From Streptomyces mobaraensis NBRC 13819 = DSM 40847 (GTDB taxonomy: Bacteria > Actinomycetota > Actinomycetes > Streptomycetales > Streptomycetaceae), in the NCBI RefSeq assembly GCF_017916255.1, contig NZ_CP072827.1, positions 2,356,001-2,420,000 of the forward strand: a stretch of 64,000 nt of DNA, in the 5' to 3' direction. The notes under the pieces are model-generated. The model ran no database searches and was not told where the DNA came from. It saw nothing but the letters and a program-made list of their open reading frames with translations. Shown piece by piece: positions 18,141 to 27,289 of this stretch (its first letter is position 1; every line of letters starts with the position of its first letter). A program made the translations under genes and the position numbers.

Positions 18141-19403
18141 GTGAACTCGACCAATCGCACCGTGGTCGTCACCGGTATCGGCGCAACCACACCGCTGGGT
18201 GGCGACAGCGCGTCTACCTGGGAAGGGCTGCTCGCCGGTCGCTCCGGCGTGAAGCCCCTGGAGGGCGAGCGGTTCGCCGACCTCCCGGTCCGGATCGCCG
18301 CCACGGCCGCGGTGGACCCGTCCGAGGTCCTGCCCCGCCCCCTCACCCGCAAGCTCGACCGGTCGGCGCAGTTCGCGCTGATCGCGGCCCGTGAGGCGTG
18401 GGCCGACGCGGGCTACACCGCCCGGGCCGGCGAGGACGCGGCCATCGCCCCCGAGCGGCTGGGCGCGGTCATCGCCTCCGGCATCGGCGGCGTGCAGACC
18501 CTGCTCGACCAGTACGACGTGCTCAAGGAGAAGGGCGCCCGCCGCGTCTCCCCGCACACCGTGCCGATGCTGATGCCCAACAGCCCGTCCGCCAACGTCG
18601 GCCTGGAGGTGAACGCCCAGGCGGGCGTGCACACCCCGGTCAGCGCCTGCGCGTCCGGCGCCGAGGCCATCGGCTACGCCGTGGAGATGATCCGCACCGG
18701 CCGCGCCGACGTGGTCGTCGCGGGCGGCACCGAGGCGGCCATCCACCCGCTGCCCGTCGCGGCCTTCGCCAGCATGATGGCGATGTCCAAGAACAACGAC
18801 GAGCCGCAGAAGGCGTCGCGCCCCTACGACAAGGCCCGTGACGGCTTCGTCCTGGGCGAGGGCGCCGGCGTGATCGTCCTGGAGTCGGCCGAGCACGCGG
18901 CCCGCCGCGGTGCCCGCGTCTACTGCGAGCTGCTGGGCCAGGGCCTGTCCGCGGACAGCCACCACATCGCCCAGCCCGAGCCCACCGGCCGGGGCATCGC
19001 CGCGGCGCTGCAGGGCCTGCTGGAGTCCAGCGACCTCAAGCCGTCCGAGGTGACGCACCTCAACGCGCACGCCACCTCGACCCCGCAGGGCGACCTCGCG
19101 GAGATCAAGGCGCTGCGCAAGGTCCTGGGCGACGACCTCGACCACGTCGCGGTCTCCGCCACCAAGTCGATGACCGGCCACCTGCTGGGCGGCGCCGGCG
19201 GCATCGAGACGGTCGCGACCGTCCTGGCCCTGTACCACCGCACGGCCCCGCCGACCATCAACATCGACGAGCTGGACGACGAGATCGACGCGGACATCGT
19301 CCGCGACAAGCCCCGCAAGCTGCCCGAGGGCACCATCGCGGCGATCAACAACTCGTTCGGCTTCGGCGGCCACAACGTGGTGCTGGCGCTGCGCACGGTC
19401 TGA
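18141..19403 (+). CDS. fabF: 3-oxoacyl-ACP synthase II
   Basis: This 420-aa condensing enzyme elongates acyl-ACP with malonyl-ACP. The nucleophile is Cys170 in SACASGAEA; the two active-site histidines are in LNAHATSTPQGD and KSMTGHLLGGAGG, and the C-terminal NNSFGFGGHNV glycine-rich motif is intact. The GTG start at 18141 (MNSTNRTVVVTGIG) follows a GGAGA about 10 nt upstream. It is the last gene of the fab operon and is followed by a strong terminator. Confidence 0.97.
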   Translation: MNSTNRTVVVTGIGATTPLGGDSASTWEGLLAGRSGVKPLEGERFADLPVRIAATAAVDPSEVLPRPLTRKLDRSAQFALIAAREAWADAGYTARAGEDAAIAPERLGAVIASGIGGVQTLLDQYDVLKEKGARRVSPHTVPMLMPNSPSANVGLEVNAQAGVHTPVSACASGAEAIGYAVEMIRTGRADVVVAGGTEAAIHPLPVAAFASMMAMSKNNDEPQKASRPYDKARDGFVLGEGAGVIVLESAEHAARRGARVYCELLGQGLSADSHHIAQPEPTGRGIAAALQGLLESSDLKPSEVTHLNAHATSTPQGDLAEIKALRKVLGDDLDHVAVSATKSMTGHLLGGAGGIETVATVLALYHRTAPPTINIDELDDEIDADIVRDKPRKLPEGTIAAINNSFGFGGHNVVLALRTV

Positions 19404-19419
19404 CGCCCGCCTGACGCAC

Positions 19420-19458
19420 GAGGGCCCGCCTGGTCGTTCACCGACCGGGCGGGCCCTC
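19420..19458. terminator. Bidirectional terminator after fabF
   Basis: GAGGGCCCGCC-T-GGTCG (19420-19436) pairs with CGACC-G-GGCGGGCCCTC (19442-19458) with one internal mismatch and a TTCAC loop. It lies 16 bp past the fabF stop and 5 bp before the end of the convergent oxidoreductase gene, so it serves both. Confidence 0.85.
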
Positions 19459-19463
19459 GGCGT

Positions 19464-20354
19464 TCACCCCTCCCGCGGTTCCTCGAAGCTCGCGAAGTAC
19501 GAGGCCGCCATGTCCTCGTCCCCGTGCCCCTGCTCGACCGCCCGCCGGAAGCGCTCCGCGCCCGCCGCGGCGACGTCGAGCCGTACACCGGCCCGCTCCC
19601 CCGCGGCCACGATGAGCCGGGCGTCCTTCTCGGCGGTGGTGGTGGCGAAGCTCGGCGGGGTGAGGCCGCCGTCGAGCAGCAGGGCGGATTTGGCCCGCAG
19701 GTAGCCCATGTCCAGCGGGCCGCCCTCGACGGCCGCCAGGAAGTCCCGGGCGTCCACGCCCAGCCCCGCGGCGAGCGCCAGCGCCTCGGCGGTGCCGTGC
19801 GTGACGGTGAGCACCCAGCTGTTGAGCACCAGTTTGAGCCGGGAGGCGCTGCCCCCGGCGCCCTCCTCGCCCGTCCACACCGTGCGCGAACCCACGGCGT
19901 CCAGGACGGGGGCGAGCGCGGGGCGGACGGCCACGGGTCCCGCGGCGAGCACGGTGAGCTCGCCCTTCTCGGCCGGCGCCCGGGTGCCCAGGACGGGAGC
20001 GTCCACGAAGACGAGGCCGTGCTCCTCGGCGAGGGCCGCGAAGTCGTCGAGGACGTCGAGGCCGGCGGTGGTCGACTGGAGCCAGACCGCGCCCGGCCGC
20101 AGCCCGGGGGCGGCCCTGCGCATGGTGTCCAGGACGGCCGCGCCGTCGTACAGCACGGTCAGGACGGTGCCGGCGTCACGGACGGCCTCGGCGGGGGTCT
20201 CCGCGACCCGGATCCCGTCGGCGGCGAGTGGTTCGGCCTTGGCGCGGCTGCGATTCCAGGCCCGGACGTCGAGGCCGGCGCGGGCGAGGTTGCGGGCCAT
20301 GGCGGCGCCCATGATGCCGGTGCCGAGGACGGCGACCGAAGTGGTGTCGTTCAT
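19464..20354 (-). CDS. NAD(P)-dependent beta-hydroxyacid dehydrogenase family protein
   Basis: This 296-aa protein has an N-terminal Rossmann motif (VAVLGTGIMGAAMARNLARAG) and the 3-hydroxyisobutyrate dehydrogenase signatures: VDAPVLGTRAPAEKGELTVLA near 117-137 (in place of the usual PVSGG) and a catalytic-Lys-region NSWVLTVTHGTAEALALA near 177-194. The C-terminal all-helical domain completes the fold. Members reduce or oxidise small beta-hydroxyacids or related imines; the exact substrate is not readable. TACGGT lies 6 nt before the ATG, a leaderless pattern. It is convergent with fabF. Confidence 0.87.
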   Translation of the reverse strand: MNDTTSVAVLGTGIMGAAMARNLARAGLDVRAWNRSRAKAEPLAADGIRVAETPAEAVRDAGTVLTVLYDGAAVLDTMRRAAPGLRPGAVWLQSTTAGLDVLDDFAALAEEHGLVFVDAPVLGTRAPAEKGELTVLAAGPVAVRPALAPVLDAVGSRTVWTGEEGAGGSASRLKLVLNSWVLTVTHGTAEALALAAGLGVDARDFLAAVEGGPLDMGYLRAKSALLLDGGLTPPSFATTTAEKDARLIVAAGERAGVRLDVAAAGAERFRRAVEQGHGDEDMAASYFASFEEPREG

Positions 20355-20400
20355 GCCCGTACCGTACGAGCCGGAGTGCGCTCGAAGGCAAGCATCCCGC

Positions 20401-20895
20401 TCAGACCACCTGGTGCAGCCACCGCACCGGAGCGCCCTCGCCCGCGTGCCGGAAGGGTTCCAGTTCGTCGTCCCAGGGCTTGCCGAGGAGGGCCGCGATC
20501 TCGGTGGGCAGGTCGGTCTCGCCGCGCTGGGCGCGGTTGAGGGCGGCGCGGAGGCGGTCCTCGGGGACCAGGATGTCGCCGTGGATGCCGGTGACCGCGT
20601 GGAAGATGCCGAGGTCGGGGGTGGAGCTGTAGCGCTCGCCCTCGGTGCCGGGGGCGGGGTCGGCGGTGACCTCGAAGCGGAGGAGGTGCCAGCCGCGGAG
20701 GGCGGAGGCGAGGCGGGAGGCGGTGCCGGGGCGGCCCTGCCAGGAGAACTCGGTGCGCCAGGTGCCGGGGGCGGCGGGCTGCCGGATCCAGTCGAGGGTG
20801 GCGCGGGCGCCGAGCACCCCTTCGACGGCCCATTCGACGTGCGGGCAGAGTGCGCGCGGTGCGGAGTGCACGTAGAGAACGCCACGTGACGTCAC
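20401..20895 (-). CDS. DUF3145 domain-containing protein
   Basis: This 164-aa protein matches the actinobacterial DUF3145 pattern: GVLYVHSAPRALCPHVEWAV at the start, WIRQPAAPGTWRTEFSW, a tryptophan-rich WHLLRFEVTADP and GIFHAVTGIHGDILVPEDRLR. It is conserved close to the fab operon in Streptomyces but its function is unknown. There is no signal peptide or membrane segment. GTG 20895 is selected because GGAGG is 5-6 nt upstream on the minus strand. Confidence 0.9.
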   Translation of the reverse strand: MTSRGVLYVHSAPRALCPHVEWAVEGVLGARATLDWIRQPAAPGTWRTEFSWQGRPGTASRLASALRGWHLLRFEVTADPAPGTEGERYSSTPDLGIFHAVTGIHGDILVPEDRLRAALNRAQRGETDLPTEIAALLGKPWDDELEPFRHAGEGAPVRWLHQVV

Positions 20896-21215
20896 CGGGA
20901 CCTCCAGTGCGGTTCGAGGTTGCCTTCCCCAGGGGCCTCGCGTCCGTACCGGTCCCGCCCGGGGCGGCACCGGGCGTTCGTCCCCATGGCCCCTCCCGCA
21001 CCAGCTCGCGAGGTTACCAACAGTAAACACCATAGGGGGCAATTTTCCGGAAAGGGACAGGATGTGACGTGTTGTGATCCGGCGCAGTGGTGGTGCGGAC
21101 AGGACCGGTAAGGCCCCGGTCACTCCCGGGAGGAACCCCGCGCGCGGTCGGGATGCCGGCCGGTTGACGTACCGTCGGTGCAGGAAACCTGTCACCCGGC
21201 CGGAGGGGGAAGACG
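20896..21215. other. Divergent intergenic region
   Basis: These 320 bases separate the DUF3145 gene from the SGNH lipoprotein gene and contain no credible ORF. They include an AT-richer patch near 21015-21055 with a TTTCCGGAAA palindrome at 21044-21053. I cannot assign promoters with confidence. Confidence 0.5.
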
Positions 21216-22109
21216 ATGCGCACCAGCACCGACCGCCCGTCGCGTACCGCCGCCGCGGCGCTGACGGCGGTGGCGGCGCTCACCGCGGGGCTGCTCACCG
21301 CGGGCTGCGACGACCGGGCCCCCGGCGCCGCCGCCGAGCGCCCGGCGGCGAAGCCCAGAGCGAGCGCGGGGCCCGTCTGGAACACCCGGCCCGACTCGCT
21401 GGCCTCGCTGGGTGACTCGATCACCCGGGGTTTCGACGCCTGCCGGCTGCTCAAGGACTGCCCGGAGGTCTCCTGGGCCACCGGCACCGAGGTGGACAGC
21501 CTCGCGGCCCGGCTGCTGCCCTCGCCGCAGACGCGGAGCTGGAACTTCGCGCGCACCGGCGCACGGATGGCCGACCTCCCCCGCCAGGTCGCCGCGGCCG
21601 TCCCGCACCGGCCGCAACTGGTGACGGTGCTGCTCGGGGCGAACGACGCCTGCCGGGCCGACGTGGCCGAGATGACGTCGGTGAAGGACTTCCGGGCCGA
21701 CTTCGAGAAGTCGCTCAAGGAGCTCCGCCGGTCGCTGCCGAAGACGCAGGTGTACGTGGCGAGCGTCCCCGACCTCAAACGGCTGTGGTCGGAGGGGAGC
21801 AAGAGCCCGCTGGGCAAGCAGGTGTGGAAGCTGGGGATCTGTCCGTCGATGCTGCGGGACTCCGAGCTGGTGGACGCCCCCACCCGGGAGCGGCGGGAGA
21901 AGGTGGACCGGCGGGTGAAGGAGTACAACGCCGTCCTGGAGGACGTCTGCCGCCGGGACCTGCTGTGCCGCTACGACGGGGGGTCGGTGCACTCCTACGG
22001 CTTCACCGGCGCGGACCTGAGCCACTGGGACTGGTTCCACCCCAACAAGGAGGGCCAGCGGCAGCTCGCCGAGCTCGCCTACCGGAGGATCACGACGGCG
22101 GGCCGCTGA
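21216..22109 (+). CDS. Secreted SGNH/GDSL hydrolase lipoprotein
   Basis: This 297-aa protein begins with a lipoprotein signal peptide ending LLTAGC (lipid-modified Cys31). The SGNH hydrolase blocks are present: block I LGDSITRG with nucleophile Ser68, block III GAND near 137-140, and block V DWFHPN near 270 with the catalytic Asp and His. These enzymes are esterases or lipases acting outside the membrane; relatives in Streptomyces include secreted lipases. Extra cysteines (CRLLKDC, CPS, CRRDLLC) probably form disulfides. GGAGGGGGAAGACG precedes the ATG. Confidence 0.92.
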   Translation: MRTSTDRPSRTAAAALTAVAALTAGLLTAGCDDRAPGAAAERPAAKPRASAGPVWNTRPDSLASLGDSITRGFDACRLLKDCPEVSWATGTEVDSLAARLLPSPQTRSWNFARTGARMADLPRQVAAAVPHRPQLVTVLLGANDACRADVAEMTSVKDFRADFEKSLKELRRSLPKTQVYVASVPDLKRLWSEGSKSPLGKQVWKLGICPSMLRDSELVDAPTRERREKVDRRVKEYNAVLEDVCRRDLLCRYDGGSVHSYGFTGADLSHWDWFHPNKEGQRQLAELAYRRITTAGR

Positions 22110-22131
22110 CGCCCGGCCCGTACGGCGGGAC

Positions 22132-22163
22132 GGGGGCGGGGTCCGTCAGGTGACCCCGCCCCC
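22132..22163. terminator. Bidirectional terminator
   Basis: GGGGGCGGGGTC (22132-22143) pairs exactly with GACCCCGCCCCC (22152-22163) around an 8-nt loop, between the convergent SGNH hydrolase and MgtC-family genes. Confidence 0.8.
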
Positions 22164-22236
22164 GCCCGTTCCGCACGGTAGCGGAAGATCGCCGTTCGGC
22201 GGGCCAACTCGCCTGCCCCGTAAACATGTTCGCCCG

Positions 22237-23040
22237 TCACTCGGTGCTGTCGCGGTGGGCGCGCAGCCCGACGTCGAGGACGCCCTCCCAGTCGGTCAGC
22301 TCCTCGACGAGCGGGTGCGCGGGCTTCCGTCCCTCCAGCCCCAGCACCACCTCCGCCTCCCGGCCCTTCCCCTTGCCCTTGCCGCTCTCGCCCTCCCGGG
22401 CCTCGGAGTGGATGTGCACGTCCGTGACCCGGAACCCCTGGCTGGTGCACAGCTCCAGGACCCGGCCCAGCACCCCGCGGCGGGTCCGGTAGGAGAGCAG
22501 CAGCTCGAACCGCTCGACCGTGGGGACGGCCGTCAGCCGGCGGGTGAGCAGCGGGAAGCCGCGGACGACCAGGAAGTGCACCACCGCCGCCGCGGCGGCC
22601 AGCAGCGGCAGGCCGCCGCCGCAGGCCATGCCGACGGCGCAGGTCAGCCAGATGGTCGCGGCGGTGGTCAGGCCGCGGACCGCGTCCCGGCGGACGAAGA
22701 TCAGGCCGCCGCCGATGAAACCGATGCCGGAGACGATCTGCGCGGCGACCCGCGAGCCGTCGAATCCCGTGCCGGCCAGCCCGTTCGCCGGGCCGAATCC
22801 GTGCAGGGAGACCTCCACGAAGAGGGCGCTGCCCACCCCGACGAGGGTGTGGGTGCGCAACCCCGCGCTCTTCTGCTGGAGTTCGCGTTCCAGACCGATG
22901 AGGGAGGAGAGGAGCAGGGCGAGGCCCAGCTCGGTGAACTGCCGGGCGCCCTGGCCGCCTCCGATGCCGAACAGCGCGCCGGCCCGGGGGAGACCGAGGG
23001 ATATGAGGGGGTGTACTCCGATGAACTCGGCTGTGTTCAT
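22237..23040 (-). CDS. MgtC/SapB family membrane protein
   Basis: This 267-aa protein has four to five membrane helices containing the MgtC signatures LIGLEREL, KSAGLRTHTLVGVGSALF, RVAAQIVSGIGFIGGGLIF and GLTTAATIWLTCAVGMACG. A cytoplasmic ACT-like C-terminal domain follows (ELLLSYRTRRGVLGRVLELC). It has an unusual Gly-Lys insertion (GKGKGKG) near residue 228. MgtC proteins modulate magnesium homeostasis and the F-ATPase or other membrane ATPases in other bacteria; a direct transport role is doubtful. CACAAT lies about 6 nt before the ATG, so it may be leaderless. Confidence 0.9.
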   Translation of the reverse strand: MNTAEFIGVHPLISLGLPRAGALFGIGGGQGARQFTELGLALLLSSLIGLERELQQKSAGLRTHTLVGVGSALFVEVSLHGFGPANGLAGTGFDGSRVAAQIVSGIGFIGGGLIFVRRDAVRGLTTAATIWLTCAVGMACGGGLPLLAAAAAVVHFLVVRGFPLLTRRLTAVPTVERFELLLSYRTRRGVLGRVLELCTSQGFRVTDVHIHSEAREGESGKGKGKGREAEVVLGLEGRKPAHPLVEELTDWEGVLDVGLRAHRDSTE

Positions 23041-23149
23041 GCGTCATTGTGGCGTGAAAGCAGTGCTTCAGGGGCCGGAATCCATCGGTGGAACACATGA
23101 TATGACCGCCCCTTCCGCGATGTGGACAACGCTGATTTCATACGACCCC

Positions 23150-24445
23150 ATGAGACCCACCACGCTCGCATCGCGTCTCCCGGGCGCCGTCCTCGTCGCC
23201 TCCGCGCTGGTCCTCGCGCCCCTCGCCGGCCTCGCCGTCCCGGCCGCCGCCGCCCCCGCGTCCGTACCACCGGCCCAGACCCAGGAGGAGGGCCGGCTGG
23301 ACGGCCGGGCGCCCCAGGAGATCCTGCGGCGCTCCGGCTTCGACGGGGCCGCCGGCGCGTTCGCCGGGGCGCTGGCGCGCGCCCGGACGCCCGGGCAGGC
23401 CGAGCGGGCCGCGGCCGACGCCGGGCACCGGCTGTGGCGGAAGGCCGTGGCCCGGGCCCAGGGCCGCGGCCCCGCGACCGGCGACCTGGCGCGCGACGAC
23501 GACCGGCCGCTGTACTGGGCCCGGCTGAGCCTGATCCGTGAACTCCGGCGCTGGAAGCCCGCGTTCGCGCTGTCCGACACCCGGCGGGCGGCCCTGCTGG
23601 ACACGCTGGAACGCGGCTCGCGCGGCCAGGACTCGCTCGACTTCCCGGCCGGCCCCCGGGTCAAGCGGGTGCTGGTCACCGGGTTCGACCCGTTCCAGCT
23701 CGACGGCGACATCCGGCGCTCCAACCCGTCGGGCGCGGCGGCGCTCGCCCTGGACGGCACGGTGATCGACACCCCGTCCGGCCCGGCCCGGGTGGAGGCG
23801 GCCGTCTTCCCGGTGCGCTGGGAGGACTTCGCGCGGGGCACGGTGGAGCGGACGCTGCTCCCCCACTTCCGGCCGGGGCCGCGCCGGGTGGACCTGTTCA
23901 CCACCATCAGCCAGGGGCGCCCGGGCCGCTTCGACGTCGAGCGGACCAACGGCGCCTGGCGCGGCGGCAGCACGGACAACGAACGGCTCCAGGGCGGCCC
24001 GGGGATGGTGCCGATACCGGCCGGGATCCCCACCGTCCGCCCGCAGCCGCAGTGGACGCGGACCTCGCTGCCGTACGCCGCGCTGACCGCGGCGGCCACC
24101 GGCCCGTTCCCGGTGCACGACAACACCGAGATCACCGAGGTCCCGGCGGGCTCGGACACGCCCGTCGTCCGCCCGGACGGGCCGACGCCCGGCTCGGCGG
24201 CCCGCGCGGGCGGCGGGGGCGACTACCTGTCCAACGAGATCGCCTACCGGGCGACGCTGCTGCGCGACGCGACGCGGCTGACGGTGCCGGGCGGCCATCT
24301 GCACACGCCGGTGCTGCGGTTCGGCGCGGACAACGGCTCGCCGGACGGCCGCGTCACGGACCCGGAGTTCGAGCGCGCCAGGCAGCAGATCACCGCGCAG
24401 GTCAGGGCGCTGCTCGGGGTGGCCGCGGGGACCCTGCGGCGGTGA
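23150..24445 (+). CDS. Secreted pyroglutamyl-peptidase-I-like protein with a Ser at the nucleophile position
   Basis: This 431-aa protein has a Sec signal peptide (SRLPGAVLVASALVLAPLAG ... AAAAP), a helical N-terminal domain unique to this architecture and, from about residue 170, the peptidase C15 fold: VLVTGFDPF, then RSNPSGAAALALDG. The conserved Glu is in DVERTN (Glu264). The usual nucleophile motif, YLCN in the family, reads YLSNEIAYR here, with Ser361 in place of Cys. The catalytic-type His385 (GGHLHTP) is kept. It may be an inactive binder or use serine. The ATG at 23150 gives a normal signal peptide; ATG 23102 would add 16 unlikely residues. Confidence 0.78.
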   Translation: MRPTTLASRLPGAVLVASALVLAPLAGLAVPAAAAPASVPPAQTQEEGRLDGRAPQEILRRSGFDGAAGAFAGALARARTPGQAERAAADAGHRLWRKAVARAQGRGPATGDLARDDDRPLYWARLSLIRELRRWKPAFALSDTRRAALLDTLERGSRGQDSLDFPAGPRVKRVLVTGFDPFQLDGDIRRSNPSGAAALALDGTVIDTPSGPARVEAAVFPVRWEDFARGTVERTLLPHFRPGPRRVDLFTTISQGRPGRFDVERTNGAWRGGSTDNERLQGGPGMVPIPAGIPTVRPQPQWTRTSLPYAALTAAATGPFPVHDNTEITEVPAGSDTPVVRPDGPTPGSAARAGGGGDYLSNEIAYRATLLRDATRLTVPGGHLHTPVLRFGADNGSPDGRVTDPEFERARQQITAQVRALLGVAAGTLRR

Positions 24446-24455
24446 TGATGGGCGC

Positions 24456-25193
24456 ATGATCATCGCTAGTGCGCAGTTCACCGCCCGGCCGTGCGACGTC
24501 GGGGCCAATGTGGCCACCATGGCCGGGCTGGTCCGCGAGGCGGCCGGGAAGGGCGCCGCCCTGGTCGCCTTCCCGGAGCTGGCCGTCACGGGTTACGAGT
24601 TGGCCGCGATCGCCGCCGACCCCGGCCGGCTCGCCCTGGAGCCGGACGACGCCCGGCTCGGCCCGCTCCGCGAGGCGTGCCGGGAGACCGGCACCGCGGC
24701 CGTCGTCAACTGCCCCGGAACGCCCCGGGAGGCCGGGTCCGGGCCGACGATCAGCGCGTTCGGGTACGGGCCCGACGGCGCGCCGCTCGTCCGCTACGAC
24801 AAGCGGCACGTGACGGAGAAGGAGGCCGCCGCCGGTTTCGCGGCCGGCACCGAGGACGGCGGCCGGTTCGTCCTGGACGGCGTCCGGATCGGCCTCGCGA
24901 TCTGCTACGACGTCGACTTCCCCGACATCGCCGCCCGCGCGGCGGCGGACGGCTGCGCGCTGTTGGTGGCCACGTCGCTGTACGGCAGCGACGGCGGCCG
25001 GGAGGAGCGGGACCGGCTGTTCCCGGCGCTGGCCCGGGACCACGGGCTGTATGTGCTGCTCGCCAACCACGTGGGTCCGGCGGGCGGTTACGTCGGCTGC
25101 GGCGGCAGCGGGGTGTGGGGGCCGGACGGCGTCCTCCTCGCCGGGGCGCCGGAGGCGGCGCCGGGCGTGGTGACGGCGGACGTGCCGCTCTGA
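24456..25193 (+). CDS. Carbon-nitrogen hydrolase (nitrilase superfamily amidase)
   Basis: This 245-aa cytosolic hydrolase has the Glu-Lys-Cys triad of the superfamily: Glu41 in [11 protein letters not shown], Lys116 in RYDKRHVT and Cys150 in [11 protein letters not shown]. At 245 aa it matches the short single-domain members such as omega-amidases and ureidopropionase relatives. It starts 10 bp after the pyroglutamyl-peptidase-like gene, so the two may be co-transcribed. Substrate not readable. Confidence 0.9.
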   Translation: MIIASAQFTARPCDVGANVATMAGLVREAAGKGAALVAFPELAVTGYELAAIAADPGRLALEPDDARLGPLREACRETGTAAVVNCPGTPREAGSGPTISAFGYGPDGAPLVRYDKRHVTEKEAAAGFAAGTEDGGRFVLDGVRIGLAICYDVDFPDIAARAAADGCALLVATSLYGSDGGREERDRLFPALARDHGLYVLLANHVGPAGGYVGCGGSGVWGPDGVLLAGAPEAAPGVVTADVPL

Positions 25194-25218
25194 CGGCGTC
25201 CGGCCTCCCGCGCGGGCG

Positions 25219-25647
<429 letters not shown>

Positions 25648-25676
25648 GGGGTGCTCCTGAAGGGGGAAGAGGGGGT

Positions 25677-26699
25677 TCAGTCCGTGAGGGAAACGATCAT
25701 CTTGCCGGTGTTCTCGCCGCGCAGCATGCCGAGGAAGGCGTCGGCGGTGTTCTCGATGCCGTGCACCACGGTCTCGTCCCGCTTGAGGGCGCCGGACCGG
25801 ATCCAGCCGCCGACCTCCTCGAAGAACTGCGGCCGCAGGTGGGCGTGGTCCATGACGATCATGCCCTGGAGCCGCAGCCGGTTCTGGATCATCAGGCCGA
25901 GGTTGCGCGGGCCGGGGGCCGGCTCGGTGGCGTTGTACTGGGAGATCGCGCCGCAGATGGTGACGCGGCCGTGCAGCCTGAGGGCGCCGATGGCCGCCTC
26001 CAGGTGCTCGCCGCCGACGTTGTCGAAGTAGACGTCGATGCCGTCGGGCGCGGCCTTGGCGAGCTGCTCGGCAACCGGTCCGTTCTTGTAGTTGAAGGCG
26101 GCGTCGAAGCCGTACTCCTCGACGAGGCGGCGGACCTTCTCGTCCGAGCCGGCGCTGCCGATGACCCGGGAGGCGCCCTTCAGCCTGGCGATCTGCCCGA
26201 CCTGGCTGCCGACGGCGCCGGCCGCGCCGGAGACGAAGACGGCGTCGCCCTCCTTGAAGGAGGCGACCTCCAGCAGACCGGCGTAGGCGGTCAGGCCCGG
26301 CATGCCGAGCGCGCCGAGGTAGGCGGAGAGCGGTACGTCACCGGCGTCGGCCTTGACGGCGTACTTGGCGTCGAGGACGGCGTGCTCGCGCCAGCCGAGG
26401 TCGTGCAGGACGAGGTCGCCGGCGGCGAAGCCCTCGGCCCGGGAGGCGACGACCTCGCCGACCGCGCCGCCGGTCATCGGCTTGTCCAGCGCGAAGGGCT
26501 CGACGTAGGTCTTCCTGCCGGTCATCCGGCCGCGCATGTACGGGTCCACCGACAGGTGCAGGTTGCGGACCGCGATCTGGCCCTCGGCGGGCTCGGCGAG
26601 CGGGATCTCGCGGAGGTCGAAGTCTGCGGGGGTGGGGGTGCCCTTGGGGTGGGTGACCAGGTGCCAGGCGCGGGTGGTGCCGGGGAGGGGTGCGGACAT
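25677..26699 (-). CDS. NADP-dependent oxidoreductase, medium-chain (LTB4 dehydrogenase-like)
   Basis: This 340-aa zinc-independent medium-chain reductase has the family N-terminus ([23 protein letters not shown]), [10 protein letters not shown], and the nucleotide-binding motif [22 protein letters not shown] near 150-171. It also has the [14 protein letters not shown] segment. Relatives reduce alpha,beta-unsaturated ketones or quinones with NADPH, fitting a detoxification role beside ohr. GGAGG lies 8 nt before ATG 26699. Its promoter overlaps the inverted repeats in front of the MarR gene. Confidence 0.92.
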   Translation of the reverse strand: MSAPLPGTTRAWHLVTHPKGTPTPADFDLREIPLAEPAEGQIAVRNLHLSVDPYMRGRMTGRKTYVEPFALDKPMTGGAVGEVVASRAEGFAAGDLVLHDLGWREHAVLDAKYAVKADAGDVPLSAYLGALGMPGLTAYAGLLEVASFKEGDAVFVSGAAGAVGSQVGQIARLKGASRVIGSAGSDEKVRRLVEEYGFDAAFNYKNGPVAEQLAKAAPDGIDVYFDNVGGEHLEAAIGALRLHGRVTICGAISQYNATEPAPGPRNLGLMIQNRLRLQGMIVMDHAHLRPQFFEEVGGWIRSGALKRDETVVHGIENTADAFLGMLRGENTGKMIVSLTD

Positions 26700-26715
26700 C
26701 GGGAGGACCTCCTGG

Positions 26716-26765
26716 TTGTTTCAGTTGCTGAAACAATAGTTGACCTAGATATTTTAGGTTGTCAA
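26716..26765. promoter_or_regulatory. Twin operator between the oxidoreductase-ohr unit and marR
   Basis: A perfect palindrome TTGTTTCAG-TTG-CTGAAACAA covers 26716-26736. A second, looser one has arms TTGACCTA (26740-26747) and TAGGTTGTCAA (26755-26765). On the minus strand the second includes a TTGACA hexamer (26760-26765) and the first includes TATTGT (26733-26738), so binding would block the oxidoreductase promoter. The region is strikingly AT-rich for this genome. The likely ligand is the MarR protein encoded at 26787. Confidence 0.7.
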
Positions 26766-26786
26766 GCAAATGGGTACTCTTCTTCC

Positions 26787-27251
26787 ATGGCCCCGCCGAC
26801 ACCCCGCCCCGACCCCGTGACGATCGAGGTCGTCGAGCTCATCGCGACCGTCGTCGCGCGCTACCACGAGGAGTACGACGAGGCCGCCGGCCGGCACGCC
26901 CTCACCGGCGCCCAGGCCCGGCTCCTCGCCCTGCTGTCCCGGGAACCGCTGCCCATGCGCCGGATCGCCCGCAAGCTCAAGTGCGAGCCGTCCAACGTCA
27001 CCGGCATCGTCGACCGTCTCGCCGCCCGCGGCCTGGTCGAGCGCCGCCCCGACCCGGCCGACCGCCGCGTCAAGCTGGCCGCCGTCACCGAGGACGGCCG
27101 GGAGACCGCGCGGCGGCTGCGGGAGGAGCTGGGCTTCGCCCGGGAGCCGCTGGCCGGGCTCTCCGCGGACGAGCGGGGGCAGCTGCGCGACCTGCTGCGG
27201 CGGGTGGTGGGCGGGATCCCGGACGGGGAGGACGCGTCCGAACCCCACTGA
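26787..27251 (+). CDS. MarR family transcriptional regulator
   Basis: This 154-aa protein has the MarR winged helix: ALTGAQARLLALLSREPLPMRRIARKLKCEPSNVTGIVDRLAARGLVERRPDPADRRVK with the wing motif DPADRRVK near 90-97. One cysteine (Cys73 region, LKCEPSN) sits in the recognition area rather than the N-terminal position used by OhrR, so classic OhrR sensing is doubtful. It is divergent from the oxidoreductase-ohr pair, which it probably represses. TACTCT (26775-26780) lies 6 nt before the ATG: a leaderless transcript. Confidence 0.9.
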   Translation: MAPPTPRPDPVTIEVVELIATVVARYHEEYDEAAGRHALTGAQARLLALLSREPLPMRRIARKLKCEPSNVTGIVDRLAARGLVERRPDPADRRVKLAAVTEDGRETARRLREELGFAREPLAGLSADERGQLRDLLRRVVGGIPDGEDASEPH

Positions 27252-27289
27252 GACGGGAACGCCCCCGCCGCTTCCGGCCCCACGGCACG

